A DNA stretch of 64,000 bases from Thereva unica (GCA_949987705.1 OX465281.1:142648876-142712875); one strand, 5' to 3'. Shown: positions 23,384-34,530, counted from the stretch's first letter. Notes: a model not told the origin generated them from the sequence alone. Numbers and translations: made by a program.

Positions 23384-23880
23384 AGGAGCTGTAGACGAAG
23401 GATTTTACGAAAACCCTTTTTTTTACATAAATCGAAATTTCACCCATATTTTGCAAAATTTCGAACCAAAAAAAATGAGTTTTCAGATTGCCAAAAGCAA
23501 CATTTTTACAAAGTAAAAAGTTTCTAGGTCGCATCAATAAAAAGAAAAAAATAAATGAAAAAGAAGCGATTTTTATCGGTTTTTAGCATTTTTCTCCATG
23601 TATAAGACACTAACCAATATTTTGTACCACATCAATAATTAGATTAGAAAGATAATTTTAATACCTATAACTTTCTCATTTAACTTTTTCGGATCCGAGC
23701 TCAACTTTTTGTTTTATTGGCGAAAAACCGGTTTTTTGACTTTTGCGAATTTTTTAGGTTAAGTTCGCCAATGCAGTTCTGTAAAAAAACACGCTATCAT
23801 TCTTCAAATTAAGTGTTCTACACGCCCATATTTTTTTTCCTGCCTTCAATTGTCTCCGCTTCCGTAGCTTGATTGGACTA
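23384..23880. other. AT-rich sequence, nothing recognised
   Basis: No coding frame or repeat copy was identified between the duplication and the MITE fragment. Confidence 0.35.
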
Positions 23881-24085
23881 TTAAGTGCAAAATATGCGTT
23901 TCGAGAAAATCGCCCTCAAAGTTTTTTTTTTGGTACAGAATTGTGCACAAAACCACTTTTGCCGGTTCAATAACTCAGCAACCACAGCTCAGTTTAAGAT
24001 AAGAATTATAGCAATGATTAAGAATACACAAATAAAGTCAAAATCGTCAAATTTACACCTAAGCACTTCTGGCTTTTTACTGTAG
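23881..24085 (+). mobile_element. MITE fragment, family with CTACAG ends
   Basis: Matches the reverse complement of 44521-44763 through blocks such as tgcacaaaaccacttttgcc and agcacttctggct. The right end tactgtag is retained. The left terminal repeat is missing, so this copy is truncated. Confidence 0.75.
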
Positions 24086-24124
24086 TGTTAGCAACGACAA
24101 AATAGTCTGGCAACTATAAATTTA

Positions 24125-24305
24125 TGCTGTTAAATTACTTAGAAAGGTAAGGGAGAAAAAAAAATTTCTTAATATGATTTCAAAATTAAAGACATGCGGT
24201 AGCAGACGTACCGTATCCATTAGGTAGGTCCATAAGACAGGACATAAGTCAGCCATATGTAAGAATAAATCGAAAACGTTGCTAGCTCTCGTACTAATAC
24301 TTTTA
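24125..24305 (-). repeat. dispersed repeat, inverted partner of 18612-18862
   Basis: The reverse complement shares agagctagc, ggtacgtctgc and ttttgaaatcat with the copy at 18612-18862. Function unknown. Confidence 0.55.
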
Positions 24306-25911
24306 GTCATTACTACAACGACAAAACAGATAAGGTGTCGAAAAGTGCTTTATGAGCTAAGATCTACTTCATATTAAAAGAAGTAAATTTAGTCAGATTG
24401 ATTTAGTAGTAAATTTAGTTTGATGGATAGGAGAGAGTGTTATAGATCAGGGGAGGTGTTGGAGTATATAGGGATGAAACTTACGCTTGGATTTTGTACG
24501 AGCTCGGAGCCTGCTTTTATATTTTTTATAATAAAAGTAAATGATGGGACCAGATTTTATCCGACTTCACGAATTACAAAAATTTTGTCTTTAAAAGTCA
24601 TTTTATTTGTTTTTAGAACACTGTTACAGTGGAGTTGCATAGAGTTTCTTCGAGCGAATATTTTTGGTGGCTTTTTATGACAACGCTATTCATTTTAATA
24701 ACATTATGGTAAAACTTTCAGCTTGGCGTTTGAATTTCGCTTTTTATTTAGACGACTTCAGCAAATAGATATACTCGTTTTACCACAAATGACTTAGTTT
24801 TCTGCAAACGCCATTGGACTTAAGATTGGTTAGTGTCGCTAGCTGTTTCGAAATAGGTCTTTCCAGTATATTGATTTAAACCATGATTTACTTAATATGT
24901 TTCTCAAACTTGCCTACCTAACTAACGTGTCTAAGGTTATTTTAGTATGTGGCGCTTTGAAACATATGTATGTAATAATCATAGAAGTACTCACAATACT
25001 TGTCAAACAGCGTTTGTAGGCTGATCAATTACGCTTTTACTAATGGCATCTTAAAAATTATCTAAATTTAATGTAAATCATAACTAGAAAAGTTAATTTT
25101 TCCTCCTGAAAGGCGGTTTAGTAAATTCCTCTATGCTAACCAACTTTAATACGCCATTCACATTTTCCTTAATCGCCTCCTCCGCCACCTAAAAAAACAA
25201 CAATTTCTGTACCTACTCATGAATTAGTTCTTTTGAAATACAGCAAAAATTTACAAACAGAAAAAGCGAGGATTCAATGAAAATTCTGAATGTTAATCGG
25301 ATTTTCGTAATATATTGATAAAAACATGGGAATGCAAAATCCGTAGGACAGCAGTTATAATTTTTACCGAAAAAAGTGTATAAATATGAAATAAATGTCT
25401 GGGATTTGAAACAGTAGGTACCACCAAACTGGAGTCAGACATTTTATGCATGCGTTTGAGTATGAGTATGCGGAGGTTATGTACAACTTTTTTAGAGAAG
25501 AGGGAAACACGTAAATTGCGAACAAAATTCAACAAATCGTTCAGATTGTCCTGTTTTTTTTTGACGACCAATCTATTCGGCATTCAGATAGGATAAGTGT
25601 CTGAATGGATGCTGATTTAATTGGGATTTTATTTTTTGAATGGCTGTTGAGCATTTATCATGCCATTCGCCGTTGTTTGAATTGTAGCTATCTAAAAGGA
25701 CTTTATAGAGATTAAAGACTTTTCAGTGCAAATTTTTATATTAAGCAGACAAACGACTGATGGAATATCATGGATGGTTTAATTTTTTTTAAACTTTTAT
25801 TAAAAGCAGGTGGTAAACTTTTAATTAATTTTTAAGAATTATTTTATGTTTAAATAAACTTACAAATATGTGTAAAATTAATTTTTATTATTATTTTGTT
25901 TTTAATTTTAG
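24306..25911. other. upstream intron of hbn
   Basis: No coding frame or named repeat was seen. The segment ends in a pyrimidine-rich tract and AG at 25910-25911, the acceptor for the first hbn exon in the window. Upstream hbn exons were looked for by eye and not recognised. Confidence 0.45.
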
Positions 25912-26053
25912 AACCCGAATCAATATCAACTAGAAACGAATCCCCACCAAATCAGGAAAGTAGTGTAGATGCTGATAATGACGATGATCTGTCAAATAGT
26001 TTGAATAATGGACATGATCAACATGATCTAGAAAGACCTAGGAAAGTCAGAAG
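25912..26053 (+). CDS. hbn: homeobrain-like exon, acidic linker and homeodomain start
   Basis: An internal exon of 142 nt opening after a tttttaattttag acceptor and closing at an AAG/GTAATG donor. It begins with the last two bases of a split codon. It reads PESISTRNESPPNQE, an Asp/Asn-rich stretch, then DLERPRKVRRS, the basic N-terminal arm of the homeodomain completed across the intron. The DLERPRKVRRSRTTF context is, as I recall the family, particular to homeobrain among paired-like (Q50-type) factors, a transcription factor of the anterior brain. Regulation cannot be read from the sequence. Aristaless, Arx and Rx are the closest alternatives but differ in the basic arm. Confidence 0.85.
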
Positions 26054-26121
26054 GTAATGCTGCCGAGGGTTAAAAACCCTTTTGTTTAACACAAGTAATT
26101 TTTATCACCTTCATATTTCAG
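26054..26121 (+). other. hbn: 68-bp GT-AG intron of hbn
   Basis: A short intron with GTAATG donor and tcatatttcag acceptor. It interrupts the arginine codon in the homeodomain basic arm (AG/A). Short introns of this size are typical of insects. Confidence 0.8.
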
Positions 26122-26251
26122 ATCTAGGACAACGTTTACAACATTTCAACTACATCAATTAGAACGTGCTTTCGAGAAAACTCAATACCCAGATGTTTTT
26201 ACACGAGAAGACTTAGCAATGAGATTAGATTTAAGTGAAGCCAGAGTACAG
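26122..26251 (+). CDS. hbn: homeobrain-like exon, homeodomain helices 1-2
   Basis: A 130-nt exon that continues the homeodomain: [20 protein letters not shown] (arm and helix 1), then [20 protein letters not shown] (helix 2) and RVQ. It ends at an AG/GTAAAT donor. The split after Val-Gln, at about homeodomain position 46, is the conserved intron position of paired-like genes, and the recognition helix is encoded by the next exon. That exon (expected to start VWFQNRRAKW) was not found downstream in the window, so the protein is incomplete here. All invariant residues of helices 1 and 2 that I can check are intact, so the gene looks functional. Confidence 0.88.
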
Positions 26252-26396
26252 GTAAATGATATCTATAATTTTTGAATTATTTTTTCAAAACAAAAAAATT
26301 TTTTGCTGTTTGTAGTACTAAATTTTTTAAAAATAGTCCAAACTGTTCATCAGAATTAAGCATAGAGGCACACAAGATCTGTTCCGTTCTAAGCTA

Positions 26397-26915
26397 CACT
26401 GATAAAAAAAATTCTTGGCCTAAGAGACTTTTTCTTTAAGCAAGCAAATAATGTTTTGGATATAACGAAAACAAAATTGTCTTCGGATAAGCAATACTCA
26501 AAGTCTTGGTTTTATTGTCTTGGATGAAGACAAAAGTTGACTAGAAGTAAGAAAAAAAATTTCTTGGTTTGAGATACTCGTTTTTTTAATTTTAGCAACT
26601 CAAGGTAATAAAATATTGAATTGCCTTAATAAATATTCTCGAATTAAAACTTCATCGTGTCTTTATTTAATACAAATTTTGTTTTGAATAAAAAATATTT
26701 AGTTTCTTGAGTAAAAAATTAAAAAATCTTATTTCGAAAAAGACATATGGTCGAAAAATATAAGTATTGAGCGAAGAAATACAATTGCTTGGCTCAGGAA
26801 TTTCTAGTGTCATACTCCGAGACAGCATTCTCATGTTAAGACTGAAAAATGTTTCTACTCAAGACAACGAAACGAAGACTATGGAATTGCTAGAATCAAG
26901 ACAATTTTTCTATCA
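26397..26915. mobile_element. Tc1/mariner-like MITE, short copy in hbn intron
   Basis: Begins TA-cactgataaaaaaaattc and ends gacaatttttctatca, with the last three bases of the right repeat lost. Internal blocks match 8291-9315. It lies only 145 bp downstream of the homeodomain exon, inside the next intron. It lacks the 366-bp nested insertion of the other copy. Confidence 0.75.
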
Positions 26916-27342
26916 CCGGCCGTTCGATATTTTATTGTTCTGAATTAATTTACACAATTTTTAAAATGATTATTTTTAGTAATTTTTTTTCTCCTAATTT
27001 CATCTGTTTAAAGAGGCCGATTTATAATTAAGCCCCTGGCTCCTGGCATTCTCCCCTTCACATCCTGCGTGTATAAATCATAGCCAATCGACGCCATTAA
27101 AAGAGTCCCGAGTCGACAAGGTTCTCTTTTAATTTTGGAATTAAATGTTATGAGATGAGGTCTAATCTGCCTTATAGTTTGAATTTGATAATGTTTCAGA
27201 ACTAAATGCCATCTTTTCGCATGTTTCGAATGAAGTATCAATGTGCGCAGAGTTAACAGCTATTAGCACAACTCTTCAAGAACATTTCTGCAAGGGCTGA
27301 TGGCTATAAGCTAATCGAATTCGACAACAAAAGTATTTTTAA
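26916..27342. other. intron sequence, no feature seen
   Basis: Nothing recognised between the MITE and the family G repeat. Confidence 0.4.
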
Positions 27343-27440
27343 CTTCCCAGTTTATTTGCAATTAATTGGTCCAAGGTCATTTTCCGAGGTTTCAATAGCA
27401 TTTTAAGCATAAATTTAAGAAGAGGTATATTTGTGTGTGT
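27343..27440 (+). repeat. family G repeat, left half (split by a 6.9-kb insertion)
   Basis: Starts aacttcccag and runs through ggtccaaggtcattttccga and agcattttaagcataaat to a GT run. The same order precedes the GT run in the copies at 45746, 46928 and 53786. Its right half resumes at 34370. Confidence 0.75.
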
Positions 27441-27469
27441 CAGTGTTGGGCAAAACTAAATTTCTGGAC

Positions 27470-27690
27470 GATTAAAAATTGACAATTAATTAATTGTTAA
27501 TCACGTCTACTGCAATTAACAATTAATTAATTGTAATTGTGAAAACTCGCAATTAACAATTAATTAATTGTTAATCGCGTCTATTTTAATTAACAATTAA
27601 TTAATTGTAATTGTGAAAATTCGCAATTAACAATTAATTAATTGTTAGTCGTGAGTTACCACAATTAAAGACGATTAATCAATTGTCAAT
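27470..27690. repeat. subterminal AATTAATT tandem repeats
   Basis: Alternating units of about 37-38 bp: gcaattaacaattaattaat followed by either tgtaattgtgaaaactc or tgttaatcgcgtctatttt. Five copies of the palindromic core are present. The matching AT-rich zone at the other end is 34130-34350, more degenerate. Confidence 0.75.
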
Positions 27691-28087
27691 CATTTTTATG
27701 GATTTGATTAAAAACTAAAAATTAAAATTTATTATTATATGGAAAGAGTAGTAGTATGTTATTTTTTATTAGTTCATTTTAAAAAGCGTGTTTTTAGTTT
27801 TTAAAGTAAAAACTTTTTTAGCCACGTTGCGCACCTTTGCGTCACGGTCAATTTTTTGCGTGCCGTGGGGGAACAATTTGGCGTTGGGGATTTTAGTTTG
27901 TATTGTATGAATTATCTATAATAACATTCTAGTTGTGCCATTTTCAACATTTTTCGAAATCGAAATCAATGGAGCAATTTTTTAGAAGAGATTTTTTTAT
28001 TTTATGTTTTTTTGTTTGACCGGAAGAGAATTTTTTACAGAAGAGAATTTCGTTTTGTGTTTGATTTCTTTTGCTATTTTTCGTTTT

Positions 28088-29370
28088 GTGTTTAAAGAGG
28101 GACTAGTGTATTATATATTATTATGTAACATATAGCAATATGTACTACGTGCTATATACTAAGTGTTATGCACTATGTATTAGGTACTATGTACACGGAC
28201 TATGTACCTACATACTATGCGATATGTACTATGTACTATTTATTATGGACTATATACTGTCAACCATGTTTTATGTGCTATGTACTATGCACAAGGTATT
28301 ATGTACTATGTATAATCTGCTATGTACTAGGTATTATGTATTTTGCATTACGGACTATGTGCTATTTACTTTGAATTATGTACTATGAACTATGTACTTT
28401 GTACTATGTATTATGTATTATGTACTATTTATTTTGGTCTATATACTACCTACTATATACTGTCAACTATGTTTTATGTGCTATGTACTATGCACAAGGT
28501 ATTATGTACTATATATAATCTGCTATGTACTAGGTATTATGTACTTTGCATTACAGAGTATGTGCTATTTACTTTGAATTATGTACTATGAACTATGTAC
28601 TATGTACTTTGTACTATGTATTATGTATTATATACTATTTATTTTGGACTATATACTACCTACTATATACTGTCAACTATGTTTTATGTGCTATGTACTA
28701 TGTACAAGGTATTATGTACTATGTATAATCTGCTATGTACTAGGTATTATGTACTTTGCATTACGGACTATGTGCTACTTACTATGAATTATGTACTATG
28801 AAGTATGTACTATGTACTTTGTACTATGTATTATGTATTACGTACTATGTATTGGGGGCTATGATTAGGTACCATATACTGTTCACAATGTACTATGTAT
28901 TAGGTATTATATACTATGTACTGCGATTATGTACTATTCATTCTGTACTATGACTAAGTATTATGAACTATGTGTTATCTGCTATGTACTTTGCACTATA
29001 TACTCTGTATTATGTATTTTCTACTAAATATTATGTACTTTGTACCAAACACTATATACTATGTTCTATGTAAAAGGTATTATGTACTATGTACTAGGTA
29101 CTTGCACTATGTACTATGAACTATGTATTATGTTTTGTATTATCTATTATGTATTATGTACTATTTACTATGAACTATGTACTATGTACAATGTTCTATG
29201 TATTATGTTCTATGTACTAAGTGCTATGTACTATTTACTATGAACTATGTATTATTCACTACTACTATGTACTATATTGTGTAATATGTACTATGAATTA
29301 TGTTCTATGTATTATTTACATTGTATTATATATTACGGATTACGTATTATGTATTATGTATTATTGTATA
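28088..29370 (+). repeat. 7-bp TACTATG minisatellite with ~203-210-bp higher order
   Basis: About 1.28 kb of variants of TACTATG. A 7-bp unit without a forward stop leaves all three plus-strand frames open and gives spurious Tyr/Leu/Cys-rich peptides. A longer period is superimposed: the block caactatgttttatgtgcta occurs at 28261 (one change), 28464 and 28674, spacings of 203 and 210 bp, both multiples of 7. The 3' part from about 28860 is less ordered. Confidence 0.9.
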
Positions 29371-29492
29371 TACAAAATTTATTGACCTTTATCCTTCTGT
29401 AGTATTATAATAAGATTGATTTGGACATATAGAATGACCATAGAGGTCTTAATTTCCAAAATGTGCCCAGACACACATACATTTTTTTATGA

Positions 29493-30319
29493 GGACAGTG
29501 GGGAGTTTTGAAGCATGGGGAGTTGCGAAGCACGGCCATAGATGTGGCTTAGCAGTGATTTTGATAGCTCTTACTTACTGTCAACATTTTTTCACCTAGT
29601 AACTCAGTTTTGTACTAGAACTGGTCCCGATAGCACACTTCTTTCGTATCTCTCCTGACAGTGTGTTCACCATTTTGTTAGAAAAGTTTTTTTGAGCATT
29701 CGTTTTTGTGGCATTTTTATAAGAATTTTCAAGCGAATCGAAAAGGTGAGTACACACAAAGTAATCAGCAACGATTAGGCTATCGACGTTCAAAAGGATT
29801 TATGCAAAAACATTCGATGTGTTACTGGCGCGGCGGCAATTTTAAAATAGTAGCGAATGGGGAGAAATGAAGCACATCAAGTGGGGAGATGTGAAGCACT
29901 GCAAATATGACAGAAACTATGAGAAAACTACGAAAACAATGAGAAAACTACAAAAACTATGAGAAAACTTCAAATATTTGGTATTTTTTCGCAAGTGCTT
30001 CTACGATGCTTCTACATAATAATCATTATAATTAGTCATTTTCTCCTATCCCAATAAAGAATTTTCACCAAAAAATGCAATTTTCTGCGATTTTTATTCG
30101 TGCTTCACAACTCCCCACGATTTTTGAAAACTCCAAAAACCAGTTTTTTGTGCCAACAGGCAAAAATTGTTGATGATTTTGGATTTCATGCAAATCCTTC
30201 AACCAGGAAGTGTATTTTAAGATGATCTAGAGATTCGATTCGAACAAATGTGGAAAAAAATGATTTTTGTAATAGTTTTGACCCCCAAACAAAGCGTGCT
30301 TCAAAACTCCCCACTGTCC
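29493..30319. mobile_element. MITE with GGACAGTGGGGAG termini and internal motif repeats
   Basis: Inverted terminal repeats start ggacagtggggagttttgaa at the left and mirror this at the right. The motif GGGGAG followed by GAAGCA recurs inside at about 29516, 29858 and 29881 (+) and 30100 (-). No transposase is present. It is wholly inside the hAT-like composite. The target duplication is unclear because both flanks are AT-rich. Confidence 0.65.
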
Positions 30320-30539
30320 CTTATATATTTTTGTTTTTTGAGATAGGTTATTGATAGTACATTTTATTAGGGTTATAAGGAACAAGTACTGTTATTGCGC
30401 CCATGATCAGTATTAACGCGTATTATATTCATGCCAATTTTTACGGTAATTCGCTTTACCATATAACATAAAATACACCACTACAACGGGAAAAAAACAT
30501 TACGGTTTCGTTTTTGATATACAGTATCTGTTGATTTTT
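30320..30539. other. spacer in the composite element
   Basis: No feature recognised. Confidence 0.35.
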
Positions 30540-30960
30540 CAAAGTGGCTGACTTTGGTTAGGTTTTGGATAGTATGGGAGGGAAAGGGGGTGGTTGGAGT
30601 CGTAATGGTTTAGCCGCTAGTGCGATTTTGTTTTGGTGCAGGTTTACGTATCACCCTGAATTTAAGTAACCCTAGGACCTATTTTCATGAATATGGTAGC
30701 AATGATACTCCCACCCATATAAAACTACATCAGTCAAAGCTCTCCACCTCAGCACCTTCCAGAGTATGTATTTTTTTCCACTAAAATTTCAACTTCAACT
30801 ATCTCTATCTCTATTTTGTAACAAATCCTCCCATACTATTCATACTCGGCACGTGTTTCACTATAATGTTGAATTGAATGGGACCCAAATCGAATTTTTT
30901 GACCGGATCAGCAGTGGATTTGGAATTCATAAATTTTTACTAAAAATTCGTCCTTTGTGT
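30540..30960 (+). repeat. dispersed family F copy
   Basis: Contains tcgtaatggtttagccgcta, tatcaccctgaatttaagta and, downstream, an acttcaac..ctatctc-like block. It is colinear with, but more diverged than, the arms of the palindrome at 31649-32675. Confidence 0.6.
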
Positions 30961-31632
30961 CTTTAAAAACCCCCACACCGATTTTCATTGCAAATGGAAT
31001 ACCCTCAAAACCCGACACTAATTTTCAGTACAATCGGAACACAATTGCCAAAACTAGTCCGCCATTTTGAATTTTAAAATTTTAACCACAAATTTGTCAT
31101 TTGGATCCCTCAAAACCCCCCGACACTAATTTTCAGCACAATCGGAGCACAATTGCCAAAACTACTCCGCCATTTAGAATTTTAAAATTTTAACCACAAA
31201 TTTGTCATTTGGATTCCTCAAAACCCCCCAACACTAATTTTCAGCACAATCGGAGCACAATTTCCAAAATTAGTCCGCCATTTAGAATTTTAATATTTTA
31301 ACCACAAATTTGTCATTTGGATCCCTCAAAACCCCCCGACACTAATTTTCAGCACAATCGGAGCACAATTTCCAAAATTAGTCCGCCATTTAGAATTTTA
31401 AAATTTTAACCACAAATTTGTCATTTGGATTCCTCAAAACCCCCCGACACTAATTTTCAGCACAATCGGAGCACAATTTCCAAAATTAGTCCGCCATTTT
31501 GAATTTTAAAATTTTAACCAGAAATTTGTCATTTGGATCCCTCAAAACCCCCCGACACTAATTTTCAGCACAATTGGAGCACAATTTCCAAAATTAGTCC
31601 GCCATTTTGAATTTTAAAATTTTAACCACAAA
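30961..31632. repeat. 108-bp satellite, left block
   Basis: About six units of 108 bp. Landmarks tttgtcatttggatccctca, ccgacactaattttcagca and attagtccgccattt recur at 31093, 31201, 31309 and 31417. The unit is interrupted after accacaaa at 31632 by the palindromic element, and the array resumes at 33357 with tttgtcat. Confidence 0.9.
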
Positions 31633-33356
31633 GGACACCGCACAAATTATATGAGAAAAGGGTCCCGGCGGATTTGGCTGAAATTGAAGTATGTTAGTCA
31701 GTGGGGGTAGACGAACAAAAAATTGTAAGGGGGAGGGGGGATAAATCGTAACGGTTAGCCGCTAGGGCGTTTTGAAATTTTTTGATAGATGTCTTTATAT
31801 CACCCTGTATTTTTGTAACCCTGTGGAATATTTTCGTGAATAAGGTGGCAATTTACGCAGAATACTCCCACCTATCTAAAACTGTAAAAGTCGAGGTTCT
31901 AACCCACCAACTTTTAGAGTTATGGGTCGTCAAAATCAAAGTTTTGTTTTTTTTCACTAAAATTTCAAGTTCAACCACCTTTTTCTCCAAAAAATACGTA
32001 GTTAATTAATTTTTTTTTTACAAAATTGGAAAGCTTGGACAATTTCCTATGAATAAGGTCAGGGCAACTTTTATGCTACGGCCTTTACTTTTGAAGTTAT
32101 AAGCAATTTTAATGTGAAAGTTGGCTTTATTTCGTACTTATTTGGTACTTTTCGACAAAGCTGCGGTGGAAAAGTACGAGAAAAGTACGAAATAAAGCCA
32201 ATTTTCACATTAAAATTGCTTATAACTTCAAAAGTAAAGGCCGTAGCATAAAAGTTGCCCTGACCTTATTCATAGGAAATTGTCCAAGCTTTCCAATTTT
32301 GTAAAAAAAAAATTAATTAACTACGTATTTTTTGGAGAAAAAGGTGGTTGAACTTGAAATTTTAGTGAAAAAAAACAAAACTTTGATTTTGACGACCCAT
32401 AACTCTAAAAGTTGGTGGGTTAGAACCTCGACTTTTACAGTTTTAGATAGGTGGGAGTATTCTGCGTAAATTGCCACCTTATTCACGAAAATATTCCACA
32501 GGGTTACAAAAATACAGGGTGATATAAAGACATCTATCAAAAAATTTCAAAACGCCCTAGCGGCTAACCGTTATGATTTACCCCCCCTCCCCCTTACAAT
32601 TTTTTGTTCGTCTACCCCCATTGACTAACATACTTCAATTTCAGCCAAATCCGCCGGGACCCTTTTCTCATATAACACAGGCCTACAAGGTTTTTCCCCC
32701 TTTCAATTTAATAGTCGTATCCTAAGTATTTTTTCGCGCTGAATCCGAATCCGTTGGCCAAATTGCCCTATCACGTCAGGATTTTGAGCAATCCTAACCT
32801 AAAAGTGCCAAAAAGCGTGTTTTTTGCACTTTTGCGCGTTAAATATCTCAAAACTGAGGAATGATAGGGCAAATCTGACAACGGGATCGTTTTCAGCATG
32901 CCAAAATCTACAGAAAACCATATCGAAAGCGTGAAATTTGAAAAAACTTTTTTTGTAATACTGAAAAGAAAAACGATGATATCATGTGTTAATAAAAATC
33001 GTCGATTTCGCGCCAAGAAGTTGCCAAGAAGTTTTTCTTTTCAGTATTACAAAAAAAGTTTTTTCAAATTTCACGCTTTCGATATGGTTTTCTGTAGATT
33101 TTGGCATGCTGAAAACGATCCCGTTGTCAGATTTGCCCTATCATTCCTCAGTTTTGAGATATTTAACGCGCAAAAGTGCAAAAAACACGCTTTTTGGCAC
33201 TTTTAGGTTAGGATTGCTCAAAATCCTGACGTGATAGGGCAATTTGGCCAACGGATTCGGATTCAGCGCGAAAAAATACTTAGGATACGACTATTAAATT
33301 GAAAGGGGGAAAAAATGACCCGTTTTTTGTAGGCCTGTGTAATTTGTGCGGTGTCC
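31633..33356. mobile_element. outer palindromic element inserted in the 108-bp satellite
   Basis: Terminal inverted repeats ggacaccgcacaaatt / aatttgtgcggtgtcc bound this element. The satellite on both sides rejoins perfectly (accacaaa + tttgtcat), with no target duplication or loss. Apart from the inner insertion at 31649-32675, the element is an inverted repeat centred at about 33002. The arms, from acacaggcctac rightward and back to gtaggcctgtgt, are over 300 bp and nearly identical, with about 70 bp of imperfect centre. Both strands therefore encode the same spurious peptide. Confidence 0.8.
31649..32675. mobile_element. inner palindrome, family F foldback
   Basis: A near-perfect palindrome of two arms of about 514 bp with practically no spacer, centred at 32161. 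The ends are atatgagaaaaggg / cccttttctcatat. Each arm is a family F unit (gtaacggttagccgctagg, tatcaccctgtatttttgta, cttggacaatttcctatgaa). It interrupts the left arm of the outer element: the outer right arm shows the uninterrupted aatt+acacagg junction. Identity between arms is very high, with small mismatches mainly at the centre. Confidence 0.85.
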
Positions 33357-33985
33357 TTTGTCATTTGGATCCCTCAAAACCCCCCGACACTAATTTTCAG
33401 CACAATCGGAGCACAATTTCCAAAATTAGTCCGCCATTTAGAATTTTAAAATTTTAACCACAAATTTGTCATTTGGATTCCTCAAAACCCCCCGACACTA
33501 ATTTTCAGCACAATCGGAGCACAATTTCCAAAATTAGTCCGCCATTTAGAATTTTAAAATTTTAACCACAAATTTGTCATTTGGATTCCTCAAAACCCCC
33601 CGACACTAATTTTCAGCACAATCGGAGCACAATTTCCAAAATTAGTCCGCCATTTTGAATTTTAAAATTTTAACCAGAAATTTGTCATTTGGATCCCTCA
33701 AAACCCCCCGACACTAATTTTCAGCACAATTGGAGCACAATTTCCAAAATTAGTCCGCCATTTTGAATTTTAAAATTTTAACCACAAATTTGTCATTTGG
33801 ATCCCTCAAAACCCCCCGACACTAATTTTCAGCACAATCGGAGCACAATTGCCAAAATTAGTCCGCCATTTTGAATTTTAAAATTTTAACCACAAATTTG
33901 TCATTTGGATTCCTCAAAACCCCCCGACACTAATTTTCAGCACAATTGGAACACAATTGCCAAAACTAGTCCCCCATTTTGAATT
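33357..33985. repeat. 108-bp satellite, right block
   Basis: About 5.8 further units continuing the same phase as the left block. The block degrades after 33960, where the unit ends in ttcttctttctgcc. Confidence 0.9.
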
Positions 33986-34369
33986 TTTCTTCTTTCTGCC
34001 ATTTTGGCCCCCATACTCCCCATATTTTTTTTTCATATTATGCTCTTTATATGAGTGATTCTCCAAAAAAATGGCAGGATCATATAAAATTGGAGTGTCT
34101 ATATCTATATTGAAGCGGAATAATTGTTAGTTTTAATTGTTTTTTAGAACAATTGACAAAATTAATTGCAATTGATAAATTAATTGCAATTGATTTAGTT
34201 CTAATATACAATTAATACAGATTAATCCAAATAAATTAATTGTGGGGTGCAATTAATAGTATAATCGCAATTAATTTTAATTGCAATTAAATTAATCGCA
34301 ATTAATTTTTTAATCAATTAATTAATTGATTGAAAATTTAATTGATTAATGCCCAACACTGGTGTGTGT

Positions 34370-34530
34370 GTGTGTGTGTGCGTACGTATGTGATCAATTG
34401 GTATGTTTGGGCAGGTCTGTGCGTACTTATGTGGTCATTTTTTCCTGCACAATATAGGGCGAACCAAAAAAGATATCAACTTCGTTGAGGAGCCGATCGA
34501 AGCATATTAACGAAGGTATGTTCTGAAAAA
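34370..34530 (+). repeat. family G repeat, right half
   Basis: After the GT run it continues gtgcgtacttatgtggtcat, cctgcacaatatagggcgaa and tatcaacttcgttgaggag, matching 45850-45980. Confidence 0.75.

Larger units (their letters stand above)
27441..34361. mobile_element. composite hAT-like non-autonomous element
   Basis: The ends are 11-bp inverted repeats CAGTGTTGGGC / GCCCAACACTG. The 8 bp on both outer sides are GTGTGTGT (27433-27440 and 34362-34369), an 8-bp target duplication. Removing the element rejoins a family G repeat exactly within its GT run, as seen uninterrupted at about 45830, so the boundaries have empty-site support. CAGTGTTGGGC-type ends with 8-bp duplications are the hAT signature. 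Both subterminal regions are packed with CAATTAATTAATTG-like motifs, as hAT elements often are. No transposase frame is present. The interior is built of a 7-bp minisatellite, a MITE, family F, a 108-bp satellite and nested palindromes. Confidence 0.75.

Noticed and set aside
28140..29243. Several overlapping 60-82 codon plus-strand frames rich in Tyr, Leu and Cys
   Set aside because: They arise because a 7-bp TACTATG repeat has no stop in any forward frame; identical peptides appear in shifted frames.
31782..33234. Identical 75-82 codon frames on both strands
   Set aside because: They are mirror images produced by the palindromes, AT-rich and without domain features.
30961..33985. CRISPR-like array of 108-bp units
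   Set aside because: Units are contiguous with no unique spacers, and the genome is eukaryotic; it is an ordinary satellite.
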